Shown here in pieces: positions 24,839-33,442 of a stretch of DNA of 44,592 nt (positions within the stretch are counted from its first letter, which is position 1; the number at the start of each line of letters is the position of its first letter). The stretch covers positions 1 to 44,592 of the forward strand of contig CALVQH010000004.1 in the NCBI GenBank assembly GCA_944358115.1, given 5' to 3'. The DNA comes from an uncultured Bacilli bacterium (GTDB lineage Bacteria; Bacillota_I; Bacilli_A; RF39; UBA660). The notes under the pieces were generated by a model, which ran no database searches, was not told the DNA's origin, and saw only the letters and a program-made list of their open reading frames with translations. A program made the translations under genes and the position numbers.

Positions 24839-26626
24839 ATGAATAAAAAAAGAATAATTATTTTAACAGTTAGTTTAATTGCCATTATTGGAATTATTGT
24901 AGGAGTAAGTTATGCCTTCTTTAGTATTGGTGGAAGTCAAGAACAAGCAAATACTTTTACAAGTGGATGTTTAAATATAAGTTTAACCGATGCGTCAGCA
25001 TCTATTAGTTTAAATAATATCTATCCAATTACCGATGTTGAAGGATTAGAAGGAACTAGTTATGATTTTACGATTACGAATACTTGTAATACGAGTGCTA
25101 ATTATCAAATTAATTTAGAAAGTATCAATCAAGCTTCTAATTCACTTAGTCCAGATTACATTAAAGTATCTCTATCTAGCGATACAGTAGATAATGTCAT
25201 ATCTATATTAAGTAATAATACAAGTGTAACGCCAGAAATAGATAATGCATATGAGTCTTTTAATTTGTATACAGGAACACTAGGAGCAAGTGAAACTAAA
25301 ACATATCATTTAAAACTATGGCTAGATTATGATGCGACAGTCGAGCAAGCTGCAAATAGAGTATATCAATCTAAAATAAATGTCATAGCAAACCCAGAAA
25401 CACAAGTAGTAGATAACCTAGAAGCAACATTTAGTTTAGAAGGAACAACTTTAACATCACATTTAACTAATAATGTAACAAGTGCAAGTTATTGTATTAC
25501 AGAAGACAATATTTGTACACCAAATACAAGTGCAATAATAGAAAATAATGGTTATAGTATTAAATTGTGGAGCAATAAAAATAGCCAAATTGTTTGTACG
25601 AGATTAAACGAAACAAGCAAGTTAATATGTGGGAATCCTACAAAAATAACTGTAAAAGATGTAATATTAGCAGATAATCCAACTATAGATGATAGTAGAA
25701 ATGGTGGAATAACAGAATCATTAACCGAAAATACAACTGGAACATTATTTACAGCTGAAGATGATTGGGGTACAAGTTATGTATATGCAGGAGATGTCGA
25801 TAATAATTGGGTATCTTTTGCTGGTTATTACTGGAGAATTATCAGAATTAACGGTGATGGAACAATCCGCCTAATTTATTCAGGAGATACTGAGTCAGGG
25901 CCGGTAGAAACTGGAGAAGATACACAAATAGGGATAAGTGTATTTAACGAGCAACATAATGACAACGCCTATTTAGGATATATGTATGGAACTCCAGAAA
26001 GTAATACTTATGAAGAGACACATGCTAACATCAATGATAGCACAATTAAAATGGTATTAGATAATTGGTACGAATCAAATCTAATAGATTATAAACAATA
26101 TATTAGTACAGAGGCAGGATTCTGCAATGATCGTGAAATTTTTACAGATACATCATCATGGGTAGAGCAATATTATGGAATATTAGGATATGGAAATGAA
26201 AGCACAATTTATGATTCTAGATTTGGTAAAGGAAATACAGCTGCTCGTGAGGTTCAAAATCCAACGTTAAAATGCAGTCAAATAAATCAAGATTTGTTCA
26301 CTACAAGCACAAGTAGTAAAGGAAATCATGCTCTAACTAATCCGATTGGATTAATAAATACAGATGAACTAGTTTTAGCTGGTGGCTTTATGGGAAGTAA
26401 TAATACAAATTATTATCTGTATACTGGTAATATTTATTGGACAATGTATCCAGGAGTTTTTTCTGGTGGTTATGCTTATATACACGTAGCAAATGAAGTT
26501 GGCAATATACACGGAGGTGTTGCGAGTAGTACGTATGGTGTTCGTCCTGTCATTAATCTTTCAGCAGATGTCACTATTTCTTCAGGAGATGGCACCATGG
26601 ATAATCCTTACGTAATTGCAACATAA
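24839..26626 (+). CDS. camelysin/TasA-like surface protein with C-terminal module (paralogue 1)
   Basis: This 595-residue secreted or membrane-tethered protein has an N-terminal hydrophobic segment ending VSYAFFS (residues ~5-28), like the signal peptides of CalY/TasA proteins, followed by a beta-rich domain (to about residue 185) with FTITN strands. The C-terminal module of about 270 residues contains AGYYWRIIRINGDGTIRLIY, AYLGYMYG, a Cys-containing GFCNDRE, YWTMYPG and GVRPVINLSADV. The end of this module recalls C-type-lectin-fold surface domains (DUF6273-like); this is inference. I set the start at ATG 24839 because GGAGG lies 5 bases upstream; an in-frame upstream ATG at 24794 lacks one. 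No LPXTG is seen. A paralogue lies at 31484. Confidence 0.7.
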   Translation: MNKKRIIILTVSLIAIIGIIVGVSYAFFSIGGSQEQANTFTSGCLNISLTDASASISLNNIYPITDVEGLEGTSYDFTITNTCNTSANYQINLESINQASNSLSPDYIKVSLSSDTVDNVISILSNNTSVTPEIDNAYESFNLYTGTLGASETKTYHLKLWLDYDATVEQAANRVYQSKINVIANPETQVVDNLEATFSLEGTTLTSHLTNNVTSASYCITEDNICTPNTSAIIENNGYSIKLWSNKNSQIVCTRLNETSKLICGNPTKITVKDVILADNPTIDDSRNGGITESLTENTTGTLFTAEDDWGTSYVYAGDVDNNWVSFAGYYWRIIRINGDGTIRLIYSGDTESGPVETGEDTQIGISVFNEQHNDNAYLGYMYGTPESNTYEETHANINDSTIKMVLDNWYESNLIDYKQYISTEAGFCNDREIFTDTSSWVEQYYGILGYGNESTIYDSRFGKGNTAAREVQNPTLKCSQINQDLFTTSTSSKGNHALTNPIGLINTDELVLAGGFMGSNNTNYYLYTGNIYWTMYPGVFSGGYAYIHVANEVGNIHGGVASSTYGVRPVINLSADVTISSGDGTMDNPYVIAT

Positions 26627-26633
26627 AGAATCT

Positions 26634-26667
26634 TGCCTATGGCTCTTTTTTCCTTTACCCATGGGCA
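26634..26667 (+). repeat. inverted repeat after surface protein 1
   Basis: TGCCTATGG (26634-26642) pairs with CCATGGGCA (26659-26667), one T-G pair, loop 16 bases. A similar TTGCCCAT/ATGGGCAA repeat follows the paralogue at 33250. Confidence 0.6.
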
Positions 26668-26681
26668 GGTATTATTACATG

Positions 26682-26707
26682 AGAGTAGATTTATTCTACT
26701 CTTTTTA
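26682..26707 (+). terminator. terminator after surface protein 1
   Basis: AGAGTAGA (26682-26689) and TCTACTCT (26695-26702) form a perfect 8-bp stem followed by TTTTATTT. Confidence 0.8.
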
Positions 26708-26767
26708 TTTGGGGTGGAAGTATATTAAATTTTATGATATAATTTTAAAAGAATAGGAAAGATAATT

Positions 26768-28285
26768 ATGAAAGTGTTACTAGCTCCTTTTACATTCTTA
26801 ATTAGTTTTATTAAGCATTTCTTTATTGGTGTTAAATTTGTTTTCTTTGATGCTTGGTATAATTTGATTCATTATTATGTTGATGAAAAGAAGTTTAAGA
26901 AAAGAGAACAAGTGAATATGGTACAAGATAATACTCTTCAGAAAAGTGATGTTGATGAGGAAGAAGTTCATGTTCTTAGTATGGATGAGAGAAATCGAAT
27001 TGCAAGAGAAAAACAAGAGTTAATTAAAGAAATGGAACAAGAGAAGAATTCTCGTAAAGTTAGTAAAGATTATTATTACTATTATGGTACTGATAAAAAT
27101 GGAAAAAAGATTAAAGGTATGATGAGTGCCACGAATAAGATGACTTTACATAATTTTTTAGCTAGTGAAGGTATTGATGTTTATCAAGTAAAAAAAGCAG
27201 GCATGGCTAACTTTTTAAAGAAAATTGGTCTTGAGCAAGAGCGGGAAATGAGTAGTAAAGATTTAATTTTCTGGCTTACGCAAGTTTGTACTTATTTAAA
27301 AGCAGGACTTACTTTAAATGATACAATACATATTATGATGCAGCAAGCAAGTAAGGATAAAAAGAAAAAACAGTTATATGAAGCTATATCTTACGAACTT
27401 ACTTTAGGCGAATCTTTTAGTACCGCGTTAGAAAATCAAGGAAATGTTTTTCCACCTCTTCTTATTAATATGGTTCGTAGTGCGGAAGCAACCGGCGAGA
27501 TTATTAAAACACTAGATGATATGGCCAATTATTATACAGAAATTGATAAAACAAGAAAAGAAATGATAAGTGCCATTATTTATCCGGTTATTTTACTTAT
27601 TTTTGCCATTGCTATTTTAACATTTATTATGGTTTATGTTATTCCAGAGTTTATTCGTATTTATGATCAAGCGGGAATTGTCGTAAGCGGATTTACTTTA
27701 ACGATTATTAATTTGAGTAATTATATTACGACCCATTTAGATGTTATTTTATTAGTCGCCTTACTTGTTATTTTAGCTTTACTTTTCTTATATAAAAAGA
27801 GTAAAGGAGTAAGAAAGACTATTCAAAGTTTTGGTATGCATATTCCTTTCTTTGGTAAGATTATTATTTATCATGAATTAACCTTATTTACTAAAACATT
27901 TGCTAGTTTACTTCGTAATAGTGTTTATATTACTAGTAGCATGGAAATACTTTCTAATATTACAAATAATGAAGTATATAAAGATATTATGATAGAGACT
28001 ATTAGTAATATTGCGAGAGGTGAAAAAATTAGTAAATCATTCTATCATAAATGGTGTGTTCCCGATGTTGCCTATTACATGATTGTAACAGGAGAAGCAA
28101 CGGGTGAGTTATCACTTATGATGGAGAAAGTAGCTAGTTATTTTAATGATTTACATAAAGCGAGAGTTACGAATTTAAAAAGTTTCTTAGAGCCAATTAT
28201 GATTGTTGTTTTGGCACTTATTGTTGGTGTTGTTATTTTAGCAGTTGTTATTCCAATGTTTAGTTTATATGGACAGATAGGATAG
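26768..28285 (+). CDS. PilC/GspF-family type IV pilus or type II secretion inner-membrane protein
   Basis: This 505-residue protein has two GspF domains (about residues 165-290 and 360-485). The conserved WLTQVCTYLKAGLTLNDTI and MVRSAEATGEI blocks and their repeats (LFTKTFASLLRNSVYITSSMEIL; MIVTGEATGEL) are visible, and helices at about 270-295, 315-340 and 475-500. A 150-residue N-terminal part has a hydrophobic start, a charged coiled coil and a small YYYYGTDKNGKKIKGMM domain like the N-domain of PilC. It normally recruits the assembly ATPase and helps pilin polymerisation. The prepilin peptidase gene follows 9 bases later, but no GspE/PilB ATPase or recognisable pilin lies nearby. Confidence 0.88.
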   Translation: MKVLLAPFTFLISFIKHFFIGVKFVFFDAWYNLIHYYVDEKKFKKREQVNMVQDNTLQKSDVDEEEVHVLSMDERNRIAREKQELIKEMEQEKNSRKVSKDYYYYYGTDKNGKKIKGMMSATNKMTLHNFLASEGIDVYQVKKAGMANFLKKIGLEQEREMSSKDLIFWLTQVCTYLKAGLTLNDTIHIMMQQASKDKKKKQLYEAISYELTLGESFSTALENQGNVFPPLLINMVRSAEATGEIIKTLDDMANYYTEIDKTRKEMISAIIYPVILLIFAIAILTFIMVYVIPEFIRIYDQAGIVVSGFTLTIINLSNYITTHLDVILLVALLVILALLFLYKKSKGVRKTIQSFGMHIPFFGKIIIYHELTLFTKTFASLLRNSVYITSSMEILSNITNNEVYKDIMIETISNIARGEKISKSFYHKWCVPDVAYYMIVTGEATGELSLMMEKVASYFNDLHKARVTNLKSFLEPIMIVVLALIVGVVILAVVIPMFSLYGQIG

Positions 28286-28294
28286 GGGATTATT

Positions 28295-28951
28295 ATGATT
28301 ATTATACTTTTTATTATTGGTTTTGTACTTGGACTTTTCTATGCTTTTATTGGCGAAAAATTACCACTTTTAGTTCCAGAAGTAATTGAGAAAGAAAGCA
28401 ATTCATGGATTTTAAATTTATTTATTGGGGTTGTGAATGCTTTAGTGTTGTTAGTTAGTTATTATGTATTTGGCCTTAGCTATGAGTTTTTTGCTTCTTT
28501 AATTATTGTTGGATTGGTTCTTATTATATTTATAAGTGATTTTAAATATATGATTATTTTAGATAGTCCTTTAGTAGTGGCAGCTATTTTCATTCTTATT
28601 TTGCGAGCTTATTTTTATGGATTTAAAAACATGGGACTTAGTTTACTAAGTGGGGTTGTTTTATTTGTTTTGATGTTACTCATTGGTTTACTTGGTAAAA
28701 AGATGTTTCAAAAAGAAGCTTTAGGGGGAGGAGATATTAAGCTTGCTGGTGTAATTGGCATTATTTTAGGTTTTAAACTAGGGCTTGTATCGATTATTTT
28801 ATCTAGTTTGCTTGCCTTACCTTATGCGATTGGTGCCATGATGCTTAATAAAAATAGTGAAGTTCCTTTTGGGCCATTCTTAATTTCTAGTATGGCTATT
28901 GTCTTTATTTTTGCCGATAAATTTTCTAATTTAATTGCTTTTTTATTTTAA
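28295..28951 (+). CDS. prepilin peptidase (A24 family), without the methylase domain
   Basis: This 218-residue membrane protein is an aspartic prepilin peptidase. Catalytic Asp82 is in ISDFKYMIILD and Asp147 in the GGGDIKL motif; seven to eight helices are present. The zinc-binding C-x-x-C methyltransferase domain near the N-terminus of PilD is missing: residues 1-35 retain only the first helix and a shortened loop (GEKLPLLVPEV). It would cleave leader peptides of pilin-like proteins. It shares an operon with the PilC-like gene. A terminator-like hairpin follows. Confidence 0.85.
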   Translation: MIIILFIIGFVLGLFYAFIGEKLPLLVPEVIEKESNSWILNLFIGVVNALVLLVSYYVFGLSYEFFASLIIVGLVLIIFISDFKYMIILDSPLVVAAIFILILRAYFYGFKNMGLSLLSGVVLFVLMLLIGLLGKKMFQKEALGGGDIKLAGVIGIILGFKLGLVSIILSSLLALPYAIGAMMLNKNSEVPFGPFLISSMAIVFIFADKFSNLIAFLF

Positions 28952-28985
28952 CAGTAGTATAATAGCCCCTAACTAAGGGGTTTTT
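28935..28985 (+). promoter_or_regulatory. promoter plus hairpin that overlaps the amidoligase ribosome binding site
   Basis: TTGCTT (28935-28940), a 17-base spacer and TATAAT (28958-28963) overlap the end of the prepilin peptidase gene. Right after, CCCCT (28966-28970) pairs with AGGGG (28976-28980), followed by TTTTT. The AGGGG arm is also the only ribosome binding site for the next gene (ATG 28988). It may be a terminator for read-through from the left or a hairpin that masks translation. Confidence 0.5.
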
Positions 28986-28987
28986 GT

Positions 28988-29956
28988 ATGAAAGATTATT
29001 TTAATTATCATGGAGATTTTAGTAAACTATCTAGAATTGATTTAGAGTATTTGTTATTAGAATTAAATCGTTATAAAATTCATTATCGAAAAGAGCTCGG
29101 ATTAGAGGAAACGGCTAGTTTTGGTTTGGAATTAGAGTTTGAAGATGTCTTACTTTATTATGTAAAGAAGGAATTTTGTAAATATGAAGAATTTCGCTAT
29201 TGGTCGATTCATGAAGATAAGAGTTGTAGCTATAAGATAGATGATTTTTCGATTGGTGGTGAGGTTGCTACGGATATTTTACATGATGAAGTAAAAGACT
29301 GGAAGACGCTTAGTGAAGCAGTTTTGTTACTTCAAAAATTGCATGCTCATGCGACTGATAAGACGAGTTTGCATGTTCATGTAGGTGCACAAATATTAGG
29401 AGAAGATATTCAAAATGTGGTAAGATTTGTAAAAGTCTGGTGTATTTTTGAGGCAATTATTTTTCGATTCGCTTATGGAAAACAGAAGAGTAATCGTTCC
29501 CAAATTCTTTATTTTGCTCATCCAATTGCCGATGCTTTAAAATTAAAATGTAAATATATTCCAGGATTTTTAGAAACTTTAATGGTTCCGAAAGCTTTGG
29601 GATTTGATAAAAAATGGGCGGTTAACTTTAAAAATTATCATTATTTATCAAGTGAAGAAGAGGTCAATAACACAATTGAAATTAGAGTAGCAAATGGAAC
29701 GCTTGAAAGAACAATTATTCAAAATACTGTTAATTTTTATTTAAAATTAATGGAATATGTGATGAGTGATAAGTATGATGAGAAATTGATTGATCATTTG
29801 TTTATACGGCTAAAACCAAAAGATTTTGATCAATATCAGCATATTTATATTAAAGATGCTTTATTACTAGCTGATCTTATATTTGATGATAGCCTTGATA
29901 AAATTAATTTTTTGAAACAATATGTGAAAGATGAACCAGTATTAGTTCGCAAATAA
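28988..29956 (+). CDS. putative amidoligase (Amidoligase_2-like, GCS fold)
   Basis: This 322-residue protein fits the putative amidoligase family, distant relatives of glutamate-cysteine ligase that form amide bonds using ATP. The motifs are FGLELEFE (45-52), IGGEVATDILHD (89-100), TSLHVHVG (126-133) and TIEIRVANGTLE (229-240), which supply acidic metal ligands, His and Arg. Family members are proposed to modify cell-surface or peptide substrates, or are found in phage and mobile loci; no substrate is known here. It has its own promoter. Neighbours are prepilin processing genes on the left and trigger factor on the right. Confidence 0.72.
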   Translation: MKDYFNYHGDFSKLSRIDLEYLLLELNRYKIHYRKELGLEETASFGLELEFEDVLLYYVKKEFCKYEEFRYWSIHEDKSCSYKIDDFSIGGEVATDILHDEVKDWKTLSEAVLLLQKLHAHATDKTSLHVHVGAQILGEDIQNVVRFVKVWCIFEAIIFRFAYGKQKSNRSQILYFAHPIADALKLKCKYIPGFLETLMVPKALGFDKKWAVNFKNYHYLSSEEEVNNTIEIRVANGTLERTIIQNTVNFYLKLMEYVMSDKYDEKLIDHLFIRLKPKDFDQYQHIYIKDALLLADLIFDDSLDKINFLKQYVKDEPVLVRK

Positions 29957-29972
29957 AAGACTACTTTTATGC

Positions 29973-30001
29973 TTGTAAATTATCACTATTTACGGTATAA
30001 T
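29973..30001 (+). promoter_or_regulatory. sigma-A promoter of tig
   Basis: TTGTAA (29973-29978), a 17-base spacer and TATAAT (29996-30001) lie 27 bases before the tig ATG. Confidence 0.8.
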
Positions 30002-30028
30002 AATACCAGTTTGAAAGGATGTAAGTTT

Positions 30029-31276
30029 ATGAAAAACGTAAAAGAAATTACAATTACAATTGATGGAGAATCTTGGCAAAAAGCATTAGATAAAGCTTTT
30101 AAAAAGAAAAATAAAGAAGTTACGATTGATGGATTCCGTAAAGGAGCTGCTCCCAAAGATATTTATGTTAAGAATTTTGGATTAGAATCTTTATTTATGG
30201 ATGCAGTTGATTTTGTTATGGATGAAGCATATAGTAAAGCTTTAGAAGATGCAAAGGTAGTACCTGTTATTGAACCTAAATTAGATATTACAGAAATTGA
30301 TGAAAACAAAGTAACTTTTAAATTTACTATTACTAGTAAACCAGAAGTTACTTTAGGAGAATATAAAAAATTAGGATTAAAGAAGGAAAAAGCAAAAGTT
30401 TCTAAAGAAGAAATTGATGCTGAAGTTAAAAGAATTCGTGATCAATTTGCTGAAATTGCACCAAAAGAAGATGGTGCTGTAGAAGTTGGTGATACCGCTG
30501 TTATTGATTTTGAAGGATTTGTTGATGGGAAAACATTAGATGGTGGTAAAGGAGAAAATTATCCATTAGAAATTGGTTCACATACATTCATTCCTGGCTT
30601 TGAAGAAGGTTTAGTTGGAATGAAAATGGGAGAAACCAAAGAATTAAAACTTAAATTCCCAGATGATTATGTGGCAGATTTAAAAGGAAAAGAAGTTACT
30701 TTTAATGTTACTGTAAGAGAAATTAAACAAAGAATTATTCCAGAATTAAATGAAGATTTCTATCAAGATTTAGGATATGATAATATTAAGACTGAAGAAG
30801 AATTCTTAAGTGAAGTAGAAAAAGTATTACTTGATCGTAAAAATGCTGAGATTGAAGATGAATTTGTAGAAAAATGCTTAGAAAAAGCAAGTAGCAATAT
30901 GAAAGTAGAAATCAATCCAGAGATTATTGATGATGAAGTACATAGAATGATTCATCAATTTGAAGAACAACTTAAGATGCAAGGAATTAAGTTAGAAGAT
31001 TATATGGCAATTACAGGTATCACTCATGATAAATTACATGAACAAATGGAACCCGAAGCTACTAAGAGAGTAAAATATCGTTATTTATTAGAAGCAATTG
31101 CTGAGGCAGAAAAAATAGATTTTACGGAAGATGAAGTAAAAGCAAGAGCAAAAGAAATGGCTGATAATTATGGTATTAGTGAAGATGAATTATTAAATGC
31201 TTATGGATCACTAGAAGTTGTTAAATACGATATGAAGATGCATAAAGCAATAGAAATATTAAAAGAAAATAATTAA
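30029..31276 (+). CDS. tig: trigger factor
   Basis: This 415-residue ribosome-associated chaperone has an N-terminal ribosome-binding domain with the GFRKGAAPKDIYVKNFG signature (residues ~31-47), an FKBP-type peptidyl-prolyl isomerase domain (VGDTAVIDFEGFVDG ... IGSHTFIPGFEEGLVGMKMGE, ~150-225) and a C-terminal helical substrate-binding domain. The start is ATG 30029 with AAAGGA upstream; an in-frame ATG at 29969 would place the -35/-10 elements inside the coding sequence and adds non-family residues. It is monocistronic; clpX, often adjacent, is absent. Confidence 0.95.
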   Translation: MKNVKEITITIDGESWQKALDKAFKKKNKEVTIDGFRKGAAPKDIYVKNFGLESLFMDAVDFVMDEAYSKALEDAKVVPVIEPKLDITEIDENKVTFKFTITSKPEVTLGEYKKLGLKKEKAKVSKEEIDAEVKRIRDQFAEIAPKEDGAVEVGDTAVIDFEGFVDGKTLDGGKGENYPLEIGSHTFIPGFEEGLVGMKMGETKELKLKFPDDYVADLKGKEVTFNVTVREIKQRIIPELNEDFYQDLGYDNIKTEEEFLSEVEKVLLDRKNAEIEDEFVEKCLEKASSNMKVEINPEIIDDEVHRMIHQFEEQLKMQGIKLEDYMAITGITHDKLHEQMEPEATKRVKYRYLLEAIAEAEKIDFTEDEVKARAKEMADNYGISEDELLNAYGSLEVVKYDMKMHKAIEILKENN

Positions 31277-31303
31277 GAAAGTTAAAAAACACTTTCTTTT
31301 TTT
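31275..31303 (+). terminator. terminator after tig
   Basis: AAGAAAGT (31275-31282) pairs with ACTTTCTT (31291-31298) and continues into a T-run. Confidence 0.8.
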
Positions 31304-31337
31304 ATTTCTTTTTATGCTGCAAAATAACATAAAACAA

Positions 31338-31366
31338 TTGACTTTTACTTTGGAATCATGTATATT
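31338..31366 (+). promoter_or_regulatory. promoter of the second surface protein
   Basis: TTGACT (31338-31343), a 17-base spacer and TATATT (31361-31366) lie 118 bases before the ATG at 31484. A GACAA(GTT)TTGTC repeat (31410-31422) lies in the leader, and a second -10-like TAGAAT occurs at 31453-31458. Confidence 0.6.
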
Positions 31367-31483
31367 TATAACATAGGAATAGTTATATTTTAACTATATA
31401 GGAAGTTTTGACAAGTTTTGTCGAATCGAATGAAAAACGATGAAATTTGTTGTAGAATGGTTTTAAAGTAAAGGTGGAAAAGA

Positions 31484-33250
31484 ATGAGAAAGAATAAAAA
31501 ATTAATGATTTTGGTTGCTTGTTTAATTACTGTGATTGGGGTGTCTTTTGCTTATTTTGCAGCGACAACTATTTTTAGTGGGAATGGCGCTAGTGTGAGT
31601 GGTACAACTGCTGTTATTGGTGGTTCAGAATTAAGAGTAGAAGGTTCTTTAGCTTTTAATGATTTAAATATTTATCCAGGACATCAAAATGTATCTAGTA
31701 TCAAAGTAACGGCGATAGGTGAAAATGAATTAATCCCTTATAATGTGATATGGGAAGGAACCAATACTTTAAATACCCCTCTTAATTTTACTGTTTATAA
31801 AACAAGTAGTGAAGTAGATGTAAGTGCTAGTTGTAAGCAAACTAAAGGTGTTGTTGATGGAGCGCTCAGATATTATGAAGAATGTAGTATTAGTAATATT
31901 GATCAATTAGGTAGTATTGTTGCAAGTGGTACTATTAATACCAATCAAACTAAAGCAACATTAGTTGAAGATGAATTTATTACTTCTACAAATGATGGGA
32001 TTTCTGTTTATTATTATGTCGTTCTTGAATATCCTAATTTAGATGAAAATCAAAATAGTGATATTGGTGGCACCTTTAGTGGTGAAGTAACAGTTGAAGA
32101 AAGTGGAGCAACACCAGATATCAACATCATTGCTGCATATATTGAACAAGAAGATGGTAGTTATGAAGAGATTAGTGATATACCGCAAGGCGGGTATACA
32201 CTTAATACTGAAAAAAGTGTATGTAGTAATGGAGCGACACCTACTGGTAACACTCCAAATATTACAATCAATAATTTAAGCAAAAGTGGAACAAGTTGCT
32301 ATTTGTATTTTGATGAGTATAATCCATATGCTGCAAGAGATATATTGCTTTCTAATTATTCCACTTTGCTAACAAGAACAGATTTTAGTAATGTGATTAC
32401 AAATGCAGTTTCTGAAACGATTTATTATGCTGATACAACTAATGGTAGGACATATTATTTTGCAGGTAATCCTACAGATAATTGGGTTAAATTTGCAGGA
32501 TTTTGGTGGCGAATCATAAGAATTAATGAAGACGGAACAATTAGAATAATTTATCAAGGTACTTCAGCGAATACAATTGGGACTGGAACTCAAACAACTA
32601 CTAGCACATTTAATAGTTCGTCTAGTAATAATATGTATGTAGGATATATGTATAAAAATGGACAAGTATACGGATTGCAGGATAGTAGTATTATTAAAGA
32701 GGCACTTGATAGTTGGTATAACACTAATTTATTAAATATGACCGATAAAATTGATGGAAATGCAGGCTTTTGTGGAGATAGAATGCCAAGTACAAGTAGT
32801 GGTAATATTAATGGAAATGGCGGAATCGGAACTACAACAACATATTATGGAGGATACATCCGAATGATAACAAATAAAACTCCAAGTTTTGAATGTGCAA
32901 ATAATGAAGATTTGTATACAGCAAACGATAGCAATTTAGGAAATAAAGCTCTTATATATCCAATTGGACTTATTAGTGCAGACGAGATAACATTTGCTGG
33001 AGGAGTATATGGAATAAATAATAATGGTTATTATTTATATACAAATAGTAATTATTGGACGATGTCTCCGTCTATTTTTGGACCTAGTGGTTCTGCTGGG
33101 AATTTTTATGTAAATTCTGATGGCCAACTTGCAGATAATTGGGTTTATTTTACTTATGATGTACGTCCAGTAATTAATTTAAAGGCTGATGTCCAACTAA
33201 CTGGTTCTGGTACATCTACTGATCCTTATGTAGTTGTTGGTGCTGAATAA
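31484..33250 (+). CDS. camelysin/TasA-like surface protein with C-terminal module (paralogue 2)
   Basis: This 588-residue protein has the same plan as the one at 24839: a hydrophobic N-terminus ending VSFAYFA (residues ~6-27), a beta-rich N-terminal domain with SGNGASVSGTTAVIGG, and a C-terminal module of about 280 residues. In that module FAGFWWRIIRINEDGTIRIIY, MYVGYMYKNG, GFCGDRM, GNKALIYPIGLISADEI, YWTMSPS and DVRPVINLKADV align with paralogue 1. Between the conserved blocks the two differ strongly, especially in the loop after YWTM. An AGGTGG ribosome binding site precedes the ATG. Neither protein has a sortase signal or visible retention domain apart from the N-terminal helix, which may remain as an anchor. 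Function unknown; surface exposure is inferred. Confidence 0.7.
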   Translation: MRKNKKLMILVACLITVIGVSFAYFAATTIFSGNGASVSGTTAVIGGSELRVEGSLAFNDLNIYPGHQNVSSIKVTAIGENELIPYNVIWEGTNTLNTPLNFTVYKTSSEVDVSASCKQTKGVVDGALRYYEECSISNIDQLGSIVASGTINTNQTKATLVEDEFITSTNDGISVYYYVVLEYPNLDENQNSDIGGTFSGEVTVEESGATPDINIIAAYIEQEDGSYEEISDIPQGGYTLNTEKSVCSNGATPTGNTPNITINNLSKSGTSCYLYFDEYNPYAARDILLSNYSTLLTRTDFSNVITNAVSETIYYADTTNGRTYYFAGNPTDNWVKFAGFWWRIIRINEDGTIRIIYQGTSANTIGTGTQTTTSTFNSSSSNNMYVGYMYKNGQVYGLQDSSIIKEALDSWYNTNLLNMTDKIDGNAGFCGDRMPSTSSGNINGNGGIGTTTTYYGGYIRMITNKTPSFECANNEDLYTANDSNLGNKALIYPIGLISADEITFAGGVYGINNNGYYLYTNSNYWTMSPSIFGPSGSAGNFYVNSDGQLADNWVYFTYDVRPVINLKADVQLTGSGTSTDPYVVVGAE

Positions 33251-33254
33251 TAAT

Positions 33255-33354
33255 CTTTGCCCATACAGCTGTACATATTATAATTCATTATTTCGACTAT
33301 ACAACAAATTTTTCTATTAATCGTTTTTGAAATTCCAATTATGTATGGGCAAAG
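33255..33354 (+). repeat. long-span inverted repeat after surface protein 2
   Basis: CTTTGCCCATAC (33255-33266) and GTATGGGCAAAG (33343-33354) form a perfect 12-bp stem around a 76-base A+T-rich loop. It starts 4 bases after the stop codon. The same TTGCC(C/T)AT core occurs in the inverted repeat after paralogue 1 (26634-26667). Confidence 0.65.
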
Positions 33355-33360
33355 TTATAA

Positions 33361-33388
33361 GAGAAAGTGTCAAAACTTTCTTTTTTTT
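33361..33388 (+). terminator. terminator after surface protein 2
   Basis: AGAAAGT (33362-33368) pairs with ACTTTCT (33375-33381), followed by an eight-base T-run. Confidence 0.8.
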
Positions 33389-33442
33389 CTTTAGTAAAGA
33401 TGAGGGTTCGTGTTATAATAATGTATAGAAAGAGTTGATGAT

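Noticed and set aside
24839-33250. Diversity-generating retroelement acting on the surface proteins.
   Set aside because: The C-terminal modules could have a lectin-like fold, but no reverse transcriptase, Avd or template repeat is present in the window.
33255-33354. Integron attC site after surface protein 2.
   Set aside because: The hairpin has palindromic arms, but the required RYYYAAC/GTTRRRY core sites are absent and there is no integron integrase.
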